A DNA stretch of 64,000 nt from the NCBI RefSeq assembly GCF_000006565.2, contig NC_031471.1, forward strand, positions 62,001 to 126,000, given 5' to 3'. Origin of the DNA: Toxoplasma gondii ME49. Lineage: Eukaryota > Apicomplexa > Conoidasida > Eucoccidiorida > Sarcocystidae. Positions 25,701 through 38,600 of the stretch are shown here, piece by piece (the stretch's first letter is position 1; every line of letters begins with the position of its first letter). The notes under the pieces were generated by a model. That model did not search any database. It was given only the letters and a program-made list of their open reading frames with translations, and was not told the DNA's origin. The position numbers and the translations under genes were made by a program.

Positions 25701-26830
25701 CCTCAGTTGTGGCATCAGTAGTCCAACAGTATCATCTCGTTTCTCCAAAGTCAACCATCTCCTGGACTGCGAACATGTGACCCGCGTGCCCAACTAGGTT
25801 CTTGCGAGTAAAAACATCTCGATTAGTTGGCGAAAGCTGTGCAGCAACGGCAATGCACGAGTCGGGTGACATACGATTCGCATAAACTGTTTGTTAATCA
25901 GTGGGCAGAATCCGGCGTGCATTCAGTCGGAGAAACCCCTAGTGCACGACCGAAAACCTGAAGCGACTGCTAATCCCGGCAGATGAATTAAACATGAGGT
26001 GCAAGATGGAGGTCAGGCTGTAGATGCGTTGTCTATTGCCACATTGCCGATTCATCAAAGAAGACAAACACACCCGAGTCTCCAAAAACAGGAACATTTC
26101 CCATTGTCGCGGCGACGGAAAGGAAAATATGGGCCCTCTAAGGGCCGTAGAGAATCTTTCTTTGTCACAAGTAAACGAAACCATTTCGTGGACCAGTGCG
26201 GTAACGGAGTGTTGTTCGAGATAGAAGCGTTGTTAGAGAGGGAGAACGGCAGATGCAAAGAACGTACTCTTTCCCTTGAATATAGACGTCACGGATCCGA
26301 GCCGCCACCTTCGTTCAATGGGATCTACATGGTGATATTCACAAAGTGGACGTTAGTATCTCGTTGGCACATGGAGCCTATAGGGAAAGAAGACGAAGCA
26401 TCAGCTGCAGATAAGCTCGAGACCCAGTACGCAGACAATATGATGCGGCAGGCTCTGAGAAAAAGCTCTCGGAACTCATGCCTGCACTACAGCTCTGAGA
26501 ATCAGCTTGTTACTACAGCAAGAAGCAGTGCCCCTCCGGACACTGCAAGTAGGCGCAAGTGCTAAAAGAATCTAGCTAAAACACTCACTTGATATCACGA
26601 TGCGCATTTACTCAACTTCTGTGAGCGTAAGCGGACCAGGGTGGTCACCCAATGGGGTGATGTGCTTGCGTCCATGTTTTTTGGATGAAACGTAACGACG
26701 CACTCACACGGGATAAGATGCATCTGCTGGATATGTTGGCCAAGCACCGACCGCGGTGATTGGCGGATTTACTTCGATATTACGCCTAAACATAAATCAA
26801 TGCAAAGCCACACAAATGAACCCTAAAATA
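25580..26830. repeat. dispersed repeat R2, copy at 25.6-26.8 kb
   Basis: It aligns with 56730-58030. Shared landmarks include TTTTGTGAGTTCTTCTAC / TTTTTTGAGTTGTTCTAT, GATATGGTGTTTTG / GATATGGCATTTGG, GTGCAGCAACG (both copies), GGCGTGCATTCAGTC / GACGTGCATTCAATC and CGCACTCACACGGGATAAG / CGCACTCACACAGGATGGA. A 188-residue frame (25999-26565) lies inside but shows no domain and is not conserved in the other copy. Confidence 0.7.
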
Positions 26831-28102
26831 CGCTAAGTCATAATTACAGCGGAAAAGGCATCCGTAAACATACGTCTCGAAACCCTACAATACGGTACGC
26901 TAAGCTTGAGAAAGCGCGCCATTTACTGATCAGGTAAGGTAGCAGGGCATCCTCCGGCGTCACCAATCTGTATGCTCATGAAGGCTGGACATCTCTCATT
27001 CTTTTATCGCTGATATTCTCGGTGCCTTCACTGCCTCACATGCATACTCAAATCTGTGATTAATTTCCCTGTCAATGCGTTCGGTGACTGGCGTATGTGT
27101 CATGATATCTTGAACTGGAGCGCTGCATCGGTGGGTATTCAGGTAAAGGCACAGGTACAGGAAGGATACAGCCGAAGTAGGGGACTGCAGTGAAATCCCC
27201 CTGGAAACCCATGATGAAGGGAACCATCGCCTACGGCGACAGCATTGTAAACAGAATACTATATCCAGGGAAGTCCTTTATCGGAACATTTGACTTCGAA
27301 AAACGCAGGCCACGACGCTGAACCACAACTGTCGAGTGCGGAAACTGTTCCCTCGAAACACGGTTCAGAGCTGGTTCAGAACAGTCAGAAGTCATGCGGC
27401 GGAATACATCCTGGACTTCCCATACCTCAACCACAGTCTTCAAACAAATATCAGGAATCATCAACGCAGCAGCCGATCTCGAACACCGCATACAAGTTAG
27501 GCAGCGTAGAAAATGGGCAAAAATAACACTGTTAAGGATGCTGGTCTGCCGCATGCTACGTTAATCACAGTATTAAATATTTCAACAAAGGATCGGCACC
27601 TCATCGCTGTCGCGCGACACGGTGGATAGAACAACTGGTGCTTGCACGTACAACCCTCTGAAAGCTGCCCATACGAGGAGACAGGCGGCAACGCCCGCCT
27701 CGAACAATCATATTCCAGTTTCCCACCGTCACCATCACAAATTGTCAAGCATATTACAGAGGAAATAAAGCTAAGGATCACAAATCCTACTATATGGGTC
27801 ACACCAAACCGTGTACGCAGAAGTGCCCCTGTGTGCCGCAAGACCTCGGAGGTAATGCAGCGAGGAAAGGCATAATTCCGACTTTGCAGCGAGTTCTCTT
27901 CGCATTGTCCACCAGTTGAATCATCTGTTCTCCTAAACGGGTGGACAGAACTCAGACACCTCCGTCGCGTCGTGACATATCTTACCCTCCCTCGAACAAT
28001 CCAGGACGCTCATCGTACTCATAGCGTTACCGCAGCCCCTCTTTAGCGCTGGTGTGATTGCCCACGTTCTTGGGGACAACTGTCTTGCCAGCTCTCCCCC
28101 CG
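26830..28102. other. spacer 3' of the nine-exon gene, no gene seen
   Basis: Short minus-strand frames at 27231-27554 and 27497-27841 lack domains and convincing splice junctions. Part of the right side is presumably the 3' UTR of the gene ending at 28103. It marks the passage from repeat-rich to gene-bearing DNA. Confidence 0.4.
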
Positions 28103-31100
28103 CTATATTTCTGGATCGAAAGGATTCCGCAATTCTGCAATCTGCACCATGCCCTCTTTGTATTTCTGAGTAAGGATCCCATGCTGAAAGACTTCATTAC
28201 AGCTCGTCGAATCCATCGAGTGTCCCATGACCTCGTCATGTGGAGAGGTCGTGCTTGAAGAGTGTCCGTTCGCGACACCGTTTAAACCCCTTGCTCCCTC
28301 TTGCTGAGCAACAGGAGACTCGCTCGGGCCCCATTCATTGCCATGGCGAATACTTGAACCCATATGTGTTGGCGAGTTCGGAGCAGTGGGCATTATAGGA
28401 CCAAATCCGTTACTAGGAGAAACAGGCCGCATCTCAGACTGTATTGGATCAGGTGAGATCGACGGGTTCCCCCCAAGCTGAAACATCACCGGCTGCCCAC
28501 TACCACTTCTACCCAAGGGATGTACGCCAGTATCCTTCGGTTGAACGACTCCGAGATATCCTTCTGCCTTAAGCATCTCCGGTGTCGTCACACGCAGGAA
28601 GGTCACGGCGATCAGCACACTCTGCAGATAGCGCATATAAGAAAAAAGCCGTGTTCTTTCCCTGACGGCAAGGTCAGGGGGAGAAACGCACTCAAGCCCG
28701 ACCAAAGACTCACTAATGCAGAAGCAGCTTCTCTGTAACGCCCAGGAATTACCGTTCTATTTCATTCCTTAAGAGTGGAAAACCATCACGTGCAACGCAG
28801 CAGCCTTTCTAAACATCGCCACGCTTTCCCTTGTAACAAAACAGGCACGACATAGCTTCTCGTGACGAGGAGCACACGAGGAAACGCCGGGATATCTATG
28901 ACCACACAAAATTTATTTGAGAAGCCTCCACGTCATGAAATGCATTCATATTTCATGGACACGCGTTCGGCCACCAAAAATCGACTGCAAATGCCCGTAC
29001 GGGCCGACACACACGTGGACAGCCACTGTTTTGGTAGAAACGGCCGAAGTCGAGACGGCCCTTTACGCCGCTCGCCCTTCGAACTGACCCTGTGGACAAG
29101 CGTAGCTGCATCCAGGTACTTGGTGTTCATTGCGTTGTTTGTCTCGAACCTAGAAACACACACAGAAAAGTGGTAGAATGCCGTAACGAATTTGCGACTG
29201 CCAGCGGTACGTATCCCGGTCGACTATAGCCGATATTCTGGGAGATCTTGTGTTGCTCGAGTTTTCTGCGGCTTACTGCGCTTGCATCTCTTTTATTTTG
29301 AACTGATTCGTCATGGCGTTAAGCTTCTCCTCGGCCTGACGTAGCGAAGGGAGCCAACAAGAGCAAACGAGGCATGTAGAAGACGCCAAAATAGCAGCTG
29401 CTCTGCTTCGTCACTGCCCCTTCCCTCAGCGTATCTACCCTCTAGCCACCATGTCGGATGGCACAGCTTGGGCTGCCCTGCGCTAAACCCCTGTGTTCCA
29501 CACCTGCGTGAAACGTTATCGCGGGACTCAATTGGAAAAACAAACGCCATCAGACCGGGGGCTTGCATTTTCCCTTAACTCAAAAATTCCAATGTGAATT
29601 TGTAAGAAATGCTACCAAAATCAGCTCGATGTCGCGGCGCATACCTTTAGAATGTCTTGCTGTGTCTTCGCATCCGGCCGTTCCGAATTTCTAGTTTTCA
29701 ATCGGTTTAATTTCTGCAGAGGAACAGGAAAGTATTTTTAGGTGGTGAATCTTAGTCAGCCACGGCTTGCTCAGTTTCCTCCGCTTTCTGTGGGCTCGTG
29801 GGAAAACACGGGCTCGTCGGTTGCGTGTCGATGATCTACTGGCGTGGTACAGCAACTCTAGCCATACGGCAAAATAGAAAAAGAAGTTGAAACAAAGTAA
29901 GACATGCCAACAAACTGTGCATACTGAAATGCATCAGATGATGTTGTTTGCATGCATTGTTATTTAGGATCAACATATGAATGGAGTGAGACAGCTCCCT
30001 TGCAATATCGTGCATGCAGCCATATCAAGAGACCATACCGTGGCCCGCTCTACCTGGTACATATTGTTCAGGGCGGCACCTGTTCCGTCCCAGTCAGATC
30101 CCCGATGTGCCCCTTCTCAAGTTCTGTCGGCCAGACACTGCCTTAGTGTATGCAGACGAGTGGAAATAGTGCACAAGCAGGGGACCACTGAGAGAAGAAA
30201 CTCTTTTCGCTCTGTGACTTTTTGCCCCATTTAAAAAGAACAAGACCATATAGCGCATTCCTCTTATTCCATCTGACAGGGCGCCGCACAATCCTATGTG
30301 CGTCAGCAACCCAATCTATCTACAAAACACACACGAGCCCAGCGGTTGAAAGTCATTTCCCGAACCTACCTCCCTCTTGGCGACCCCGACAGCATACGCA
30401 CCCAGCAATGCACACGTCAAAGGTATGCTTGTTCTCTCTGGTAAATTCTAACTGATAAACACTTCAGCCTTTGTCCACGGAGAAACGACTCCCCCAAAAA
30501 GCCGAACGAAGGCGTCTAAGGCATCGGATATCGGGGAACACCTCTCTCCGCCAATCACCACTAGTAGTAGCCCACACGCACCTTGTTGTGCGCCGTAACT
30601 TTCCGAGAAAGCTGGTCTCGATCCTCTACCAATTTCTGCACCGGAAAGCGTGACACGGGTCGTTGAAGAAGAGCAGACCAGAAACAGAAAGTCAAACGTC
30701 AGGGGAAAAAACTTAAATCGAAAAAGCACCCTGGAGCTCTTCGAGAAACAAACGATCCGACAGTCGTGAGTGATGTAACACAAATTAGCGCCAAAGGAGC
30801 ATCCAACAAAGGCTAAAAATGAATTCTGAACCATTTTGGGAGACATACAGTGGCCGGACTCGACAGATGAATGTGATGCAAGGACTCGAAGCGACCACCT
30901 CCAGGGTACGTCTCCAGAAGCATTTGTGGGTGGATGGTCAGCTATATATTGTCACCGTTATGAATCGATTGCAGGTGTTTGCAACAAGACGGTAGCACGA
31001 CGTATCTTGTTGAGTGTTGACCGGTATTGCGCAACATCACTCGTAGGTTCCCAAGAGTATGAGAAGCCCGAATCCCTCACTTGACAACAAGCCGTGCAGC

Positions 31101-32755
31101 TGAAATACTCTTCCAAAATGAATGTTTAGTTGATTTTGTTTGGTACATGCAGAAGGGACACAATCCGATAAGAAGCATCAGAACTCCCTCCGACGATTCT
31201 TGTTTGCAGTCCTGGTACGAGCATGCAGAAGTTGCACAGAACACACAGCCACAGCGCCACCTGCCATTACCTCAATGCTTTTTGCTTTCTTCAAGAGTTC
31301 CTTGGCAGTTTGCCCGACAGCCACGATTTGAGGGCGCTGAAAAAAACACAGCATTCAACGCCGACAGCGCGAAGCAGACTGTATCGGAGCAAGAAGGGCA
31401 AATGCTGAGAATCACAAACGCAGAGTCCGGCCTGCTTGTACGAACGAAGATGATGTTTTCAATGCACAGGTGTTAACTGTAGAAAACGATGGGGCATCTC
31501 AGAACGAACGAAGGTGAAAGAAAGCAGCTGCAGTATGAAATGTGTCATCTTTCCCCGCCAGTTACCCGCTCTTCCAACTAAGGCTTTCGGTCACTGCATA
31601 GAGGGAGAATTCACAGCCCAAAAGGAGTACTAAAGGTGAACCACGACTCTGCCGAGTACATGCGTGTACGCATGCACATCACCGCAGACGTAGCACTTCT
31701 CCTTCTTCATACACCAAATTCGTTCCATGCACAACTACGTAAGCCAGAGAACTTCGCGAGTATACTCATCCATCACTGTACACCTGTGCAGCAGACGCTG
31801 TGCAACGCCAGGCAATGTGTGCCTTCCTACGCAACCAGTTGAATTCTTTGCGGGGAAGCGTTGCCCTCAGTTCTTACCAGATCCGCCCGTGCCTTCTCGA
31901 AGATTTTCTGAACAGACACAATGGAAGGGGAAGCAACAGGCCACAGCCGCTCAGTGAGGAGTCTTTAAGACACTGGAACTTGCAGTCAGATGAAATCAGA
32001 AGAGTGCGCGGACTATCCGCCAACCGTAGTTCCAACAGCGCGCCATATGAAAAGCGACGAAGGGAGTGAGGAGAACTCTCCGCTTCCCCCCACTGCTTCT
32101 AAGCCGCAAGATAAATGAGGCAGTCGACTAAGAACTGCCCGAGTCGCGGAGCCAACAACGGCTCTCTGCGGGAGAAGACAGCAGATTGCTGCGGCTGACC
32201 CTTTCAAAGGTGCAAACAAATCACTTTTCAGCCTCAAGAGCACACTCGAATTCTTACCAGATGCTGCATGATGGCGACAGCATTGTCCCGGTACGGAGTC
32301 CCTGCGCTGAAGAATGAATCAGTAGCTCGGCTAATGCCGCGATGAGTTTTCTCCCATTCTGCAGCGAGACCGGGACACAGAGCGACACTCAGAGTCGCCG
32401 CTCATGGTTCAGGACAAAGAAAGGAAAGACTGTACCCCATCGAGCCAACGACACTGGGGGGGAACAGAGATGGGCTGGTGCCGCGCACCCAGGGAAGGAA
32501 TTCCTCGCAAGCATGCCTCACAGAACGGGGGAAAAGACAGGCTACTCCGTGCTTCGTCCTCTCGGGAGGACATCGAAGTGCGTCACCCTGTGTGTCAGCA
32601 TGCCCCGGATAGTCGTTTTTCTCTAGCGCGCGCTGCTCACCTGCAAACAACTTGTCCAGCTTCTTCAGGTACTCCTGAACGCGCTTAATAAGCTTTGCTT
32701 GCTCGCGAAGCTGTGCCCCGATGCTTCCCTTCTTCTTCGAGCCTCCCTGACCCAT
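28103..32755 (-). CDS. N-myristoylation-type coiled-coil protein, nine exons (BAR-like?)
   Basis: I assembled nine exons with GT-AG borders and continuous phase: 32755-32641, 32301-32258, 31907-31878, 31336-31271, 30635-30582, 29713-29645, 29335-29277, 29149-29089 and 28621-28103. They total 1017 bases, or 338 residues. The protein begins MGQGGSKKK, a good N-myristoylation signal with a basic patch. About 165 residues of highly charged helix follow, with Lys/Glu/Leu spacing typical of coiled coils (for example KELLKKAKSIE and ILKAEEKLNAMTNQF). A ~30-residue hydrophobic helix comes next, then a Pro/Ser/Gly/Asn-rich tail of about 140 residues. A single long helical domain with an acylated end would suit a membrane-peripheral BAR-type role. 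The BAR link is inference; I recognise no named homologue. The apparent stop at the end of exon 7 is bypassed by a GTAAGC donor, and exon 8 restores the frame exactly. Confidence 0.75.
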
Positions 32756-35670
32756 GGTGAAGACGCTGAAGGTACCGGAGCGACGGATTCTTGGTGCGCT
32801 TTGCCGTTCCGACGTGGCTCATCATCCGAGACTCCCTCCCCTCCCGAAGTTCTCGTCAACTGGTCGCGCACCGCGTTCTCAGCGTGACAGTGACGAACCA
32901 CTGAAGGGAGTGGTTTCTGAGGAGCAGTTTTTGTAGAGAGACCAGGGCACCCACGCAAGAAAGGAGCCGTGGCGATCAAAGCTGAAACACCCGCTGCAAT
33001 GTGTCAAGGGCGAAGTGTTCTTTCTTCGTTGATGAGCGCTGCTCGAGCGATCTGTTAGGCCGGCGCTCTCCCGCTGTATGAGAGTTAATTGACGGCCCTA
33101 GACCTGTACGAGATGTCGCTGTACGTTGTAGACCGGGGATGAGGTGTTGCTTCTCCACAGAGACTCCCGCACCTAAAGTCTCGTTTCATCTTTCAGCTGT
33201 CGACCAACCGACCAGGCCTAAGCAGCGCAAAGACGGTGCCCGTGTCCCAGACTGCAGAGAGATTCAACGGAGAGTCCTCGCATAGGGTGAATCCATACGA
33301 AAATGCAACTCCTGCTGCTCAGCCACAAACTCGGCGGAGCCGCCGCCCTCACAAAGCTTCACGGTCTTCAGCAGACGTGCAAGCGCAACCCGGCACTTTT
33401 CTGCCAATGTTGCGGATCCACGGTTGAAAGCAGTGAGGATGAACCTCTTGTGACGCGTCCGCGGTCGGCAAAACAGTGGAGGGTCTCAGATGAAAGACAG
33501 GAGGTAACCTCTACCGTGCGCGGGAGCAAAGAGACAAAAGCAATGCACCGGCAGACCAAACGACTCTGTTATGTGCAGAGGACTGAGACAGATGGGCCGA
33601 AGAGATCGGAAACGCTTCAGTTCGTAAGCATCGTTGAGGAAGAGACTGGATAGAGTCTGCTGCGGCAGGAGCGAGGTCTCACTTTTTACTGAGACTCACT
33701 GGCTTATCTGCACGCCTTGTCGCATTAAGTCAACCTCGAAGCACCGTGGAACTATTCTCTGCCACGATAGGGAGTGGACCGGAACGGATTTTTCAGCTAA
33801 AATGATCCAGAGAGTGTCTCGTAGAACTTCGGACGGGAACAACTCGTTAAGTTCCTTACGACTGTCCAGTTCGCCAAGTCTGACTGAGAATCAAACAGAC
33901 ACGGATCTCTAAAATTCTGATCTCCCTGCCATTCAACTGATAGAGTTGCGGATGAAATGGTAGAAAAATCTTGAACTGAGTAAGTGCAAAGGCCTCCCTG
34001 GCGACGTGGAGCGATGGAGCAAAATATGAGAAAGATTCCGGATCACGGCCTTGGTTACCCTACTGTGTCGCACACAAAGACACGGGAGATTCTTGAAATA
34101 GCACACCAAGCAAGTGCAGAAATGTGTGCAAAATATCTGCATTTAGATGCAGTGCTTCTTCGTTCTGTTCGGTAGTTACCTAGATAGGATAGAGTCAGTC
34201 CACCACGTCGTCCCGTTCGTCTTTTCCTCGTGGCAAACAAGCTGTTACTGCGAAAAGTTGTACATAGCACCCGAGAGAGGAGCAGTGTCTTGTCAAGGCA
34301 GAGCGGAGTCCTGCAGATCACGCAATAAGTCAGACTTATTTTGTCCATGCATACGGGGAGAATGATGTTTTCGCTGCGAAAAGGCAAGCTGACACGCAGT
34401 ACGCGTGGATGCAGACGTGTAGGAAAAGACGGACTGCCGCACACACAGGTGGGTTCCTACACGACAATCTCGTTTGCACTGTTCCTTTCTGTTTGATCCA
34501 AGCGAGTAGTATCTCCAAATGATCCCATTTACTCTGCCTTCTCTGCTCATCTGTCGTTTTCTGGGCTCCACAAGTGGGGACGCCAGCCGGAACGCGACAG
34601 ATTCCTTTCGAGGGTTCTGCATTCAGTGGATGCGACTGAGGACATGTGCATGCGCCGGAAGACATCGCTAAACCGTTCGGTTTTCCGTCGTTGCGGTCTC
34701 TTCTCGAACACGTCAGCCATAAGGAGGCTTCTTTATGCCTCCATAGAAAGCAAAAGTTGGTCGGTCGGGACGCTCAGCGCTTTGCTTTGAAGCTCGCAGC
34801 CAACTGGAGTCACTTGTCTCGTGAGTGGGTTTGTGCCACCCTGTCGGAACTCAGTTGGCCTGCAAATCATTCGTTTCCCTGCATACGCGGGAATTATCCG
34901 GTTCACACTCTGCACACATTTTCAGATGCCCGTTTCCGCGTGTTGTTTCCTGCCTCCCACATCGTCCCTTTTCCAGACTCGGAAGGCGAGACGGGGTGAA
35001 GTGTTCTCTTTGAAGCTGTGCATAGTTTCCGTGGAGAACAATCTCCTGCCGCTCTTATTTCGCTGCCACTCCGTTGCCAAAATTTACTTTATGGAAGCCT
35101 GGCACTGCCTTGAAGCGGTCCCGTTCGCGTGCTCAGTAGGTTTTGCCTTAAGCCGAAGAAGGCTTCTCGTGATCTTTTCCGCGGCAAATTATTGTGACCT
35201 TTCCCTCCTCATCCTGCCCAGTCTGATTGGTGTCCGGTCCTGGTCCCCCATTCTCTCTTTTCCATTGCTCCCCTCGCATTTTGTACCCTGGATCTGGAAA
35301 TTTTGCTCTCTGACGGCGACCCACGACGATTTCTTCTCGAGTATACACAAGTCACTTCCCTTTGACACCGCAGGTCTCCGTTTTCCTGCTCGGCTTGATA
35401 CCGTCTAAATTTTCTAGGTGTGGTCGTTTTCTCGCGTCCACTCAGAAGCTTCGTCTTTTTTTATCTCCTCCATCCGCGCTGTCTGTGGACTTTGCGTTCC
35501 TTGGTCGAGGAGTTGCCAAAACGTATGTTTGTTGTCACATAGCCTTAGAGGCGATAAAGCGGAAGCGACCTCTGACGCACCTACAGCCTCAGACGCTAAG
35601 GGTCAAGGAAGTTTCAACCGTGCTTCTCCTGTTCTGTTTCAGGTCGAACGTTTCTGCATGATGTGCCTTC
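32756..35670. promoter_or_regulatory. divergent intergenic region with both promoters
   Basis: The 2.9 kb between the two divergent starts must hold both upstream regions. No reliable coding exon was found. An acceptor-like pyrimidine tract ending TTCTGTTTCAG at 35632-35642 lies shortly before the Rab escort start, so that gene may have a spliced 5' UTR. T-rich sequence from 34.9 kb onward fits a leader or intron. Confidence 0.45.
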
Positions 35671-38600
35671 ATGATGGAGTCACCTGTCGTGCCTTCCCCC
35701 GTGGCCTCCTCTCCAGCTGTTCGAGCTTCTTCGGTGTCTTGCTCTTCGTCCTACGCATCTCCAGATTCTCCATCGCCTGCTCCTCTCGCTTCTGACGTCC
35801 TGGTTGTCGGGACTGGCCTGTCGGCTTGTCTCTGCGCTGCGGCTCTCGCCCGGCGAGGGGCGCGGGTTGTTCAAGTCGAAGAGTCCGCGAACTACGGTGG
35901 CGCCTACCAGAGTTTGCGTCTGCACGAGTTGATAGACTGGGCGTCTGCGGGAGAGGCGGAGCGTACCAATGAAGACAGCATGGAAGGTCCCGGCGTCGAG
36001 CTGCAGACGCCTGAACAGCCGCTCCTGGTCTTGGAGGAAAACACGGAAGAGAACGCGGTGTGTTTGTCGTGCCGCGTCGCTGCAGAGCGTCTGAAGGAGG
36101 ATCCGCCTAGACCAAAAGGGGAGTTAAACGTAGGCGCATGCAGAACGGCGCCTCAGCGGGAGTGCCTGACGACGAACTACATTGACAAAAGAGCCACGGA
36201 ACCTTTCTTGTCTCCGGCGCAGTTCCAGCCCCGCGGAGCTCCCGGCGGGGGCTTTGGAAACTTTTTCTCTCGCCAGATTTCCTTTTTTCCGTTCGCAAAA
36301 GACTTAAAGCTTTCACCAGGTGCACGGGCGCCGTGCCTCGCATCTGGCTCAGACATTCGAGGCGTGCGGACGCCGCCGGCGCCGCCTCGGTCGTCCAGCG
36401 GACACGGCGCGAATGTGGGTGACCGAGCAATCCCAGGAAGTACAGAGGCCGACGGAGACCGCGATGCGTGGAGACGGCGAATCCGGAACGAATTGCTCAA
36501 ACCGTCGACGAGCAACGGCTTCAACGTCGACTTGCTACCTCGAATCCTATACAGCAGCAGTCCGGTCGTTAACATTCTCGTCGAGAGCGGAGCCGCTCGG
36601 TACCTCGAGTTCCGCCCTCTCGAAGCCCCTGTGTACGTCGCTGACCTCGAGCTCGACAAAGAGAACTTTGCACAGGAAACACAAGACGGGGAGCGCACGG
36701 ACGCCACGCGGGGCGGTGACGGGGACGCCGCGGCAGGCGGGAGGACCGAAAAGAGGACCAGACCCTCCTGCACAGAGCATCGAAGTTTTTCAGTGGAACC
36801 GCGTGAGGTCACGGGCCGTCAGGATGGCTCTGAATGCCACGAAGTGAAACGAAGAAAGACAGGAACATCCGGCCTGGACGGCACTAGCAGGTTGTCTAGT
36901 CAGAAGAGCTCGAGCACGAAGCAAGTGTGTGCACCTCTGTCGGGTCGAGCAGGTACTCAGCAAGGAGAACACGACCGGCCTCCCCACTTGACCCTTGAGG
37001 CTGTTCCCTTGAGTCGCGGTTCCATTTTCGGGAGTTCTCTCCTAACTCTTCGCGAGAAGCGTACGCTGATGAAATTCGTATCTAGGGTCGCCACCCAGTT
37101 CCTCAGTCCACAGTTTTTGTCTGCCGCCCACTGCTGGGGAAGGAAGGAAAGTGCAGCCAAGAAAAACGACCGTGAAGCTGCGAGCCTCTCGGGAAGCCAT
37201 AGCAAAGACATAGCGAGAGGAGTTCCAGCAGGTAGTGGCCTGCAGATCGAGGCAGGAGGCAGTGAAGGCGAACAAAATCGAAACTTCGAGGATGAAGGTT
37301 CTCCGTTGCATTGGGAAGCGTTTCTCCGCCAGCATGATTTAACAGACCGCCTTCAGCGCTATGTCACGTTTGGCGTCTGCTTGTCTGAATGTCCTTTCTT
37401 GGGAACCCCCGCAGCGGAAAAAAGTCCTTCAGTAGTATCGTCGTCGACTCAGTCTGTGTCCGCTCTGTCCGGTGGAAAACCATATATGACTGGCTCCTCC
37501 TTGCCCCACATTGGAGAAGTGAACTCGCTCGGAAACAGTTTGGTGTGGACCGCCAGCGAGGGCGAAAGGCGCCTCGAACTGTTCGTGCAGAGCGTCGGCG
37601 CGTACAGTCGGCAAACTGCATCCGACGGTGCTTGGCTGTATCCTCTGTTTGGAACGTCGGACCTTCCCCAGGCCTTTGCTCGAGTTGCCTCGCTCAGCGA
37701 GGCGATCTGTATGCTGCGTGCAGGTATTCAAGAAATCAAACTTCTCCTCCGCACAGATGACTCGGTGACAGAGGCGAGAGCTACCCAGCCTTCCGAGGCA
37801 TCTCCGCGAGGGCTAGGGAACACAGAACTGACAGCTCGCGAAGAAGGGGGGACAGAAAAACAGAGGAACCAACGAAAGAGATCTCTCTCGCAGAATGTGG
37901 CTGCTTTCGGTTACGACTTTTGTGAGGTAGCGAGGGAAAAGGGGAAGGTGCTAGAGGTGAAACTAACCAATGGAGAGACGGTGAGAACGCGCCTAATCTT
38001 GTTCGAGTCCGAGAGTCTTCCTCCACTTGACACTCCGGTCTGGAACTCAAGTTACTTGAGGAAAAACGAAGCAGGGAGGGGAAATACTTCGTCTAGCTCC
38101 GACGATGTCTGCTCGAGTGATCAAAAGGGCTCCCCTTCATGTCTAAGCCAGACACTCTTCGGAACGAACCCACAAGAAGAGGGGGCGGATACGGAAAAGT
38201 GTGTATCCACAGGAGGTGTCAGGGACCTGCACCGCGAGGCACACGACACGAGAGAACGATCGGGAGAAACTGGTGGCGTGGATGAACATCGTCACCCCTG
38301 TGCCAACGAGAAGCCAAGGTTGGAGGGGACAGACAGTCTCTACTTGTTCTCCTGCCATCTCATTGCCGTCTGCCGCAAACCGGTCCTAAACGGAAAGGGC
38401 TTCCGCATGTGCGTCTGCACAGTTAGAGCAAGCAGCAGCAACTCAGAAGATGGGCATGAAGTTCAGGAGATATCCAAGGTTAGAGAACACTCAGAAGCGG
38501 ACGACTCGCAAAACGTGCGCAGTGAAACCGATGCGAAAACTGTCAACTTTCAGCGTTCCCCCTTTTCGACCGCTCGGTGGCCTGTTCACATTCTCCAGAC

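Noticed and set aside
25999..26565. 188-residue frame in repeat R2
   Set aside because: The frame is not kept in the R2 copy at 56.7 kb and shows no domain.
29275..29335. TAA stop as the end of the 28-32 kb gene after exon 7
   Set aside because: The stop overlaps a GTAAGC donor, and the next exon at 29149-29089 continues the frame exactly, leading to a long final exon.
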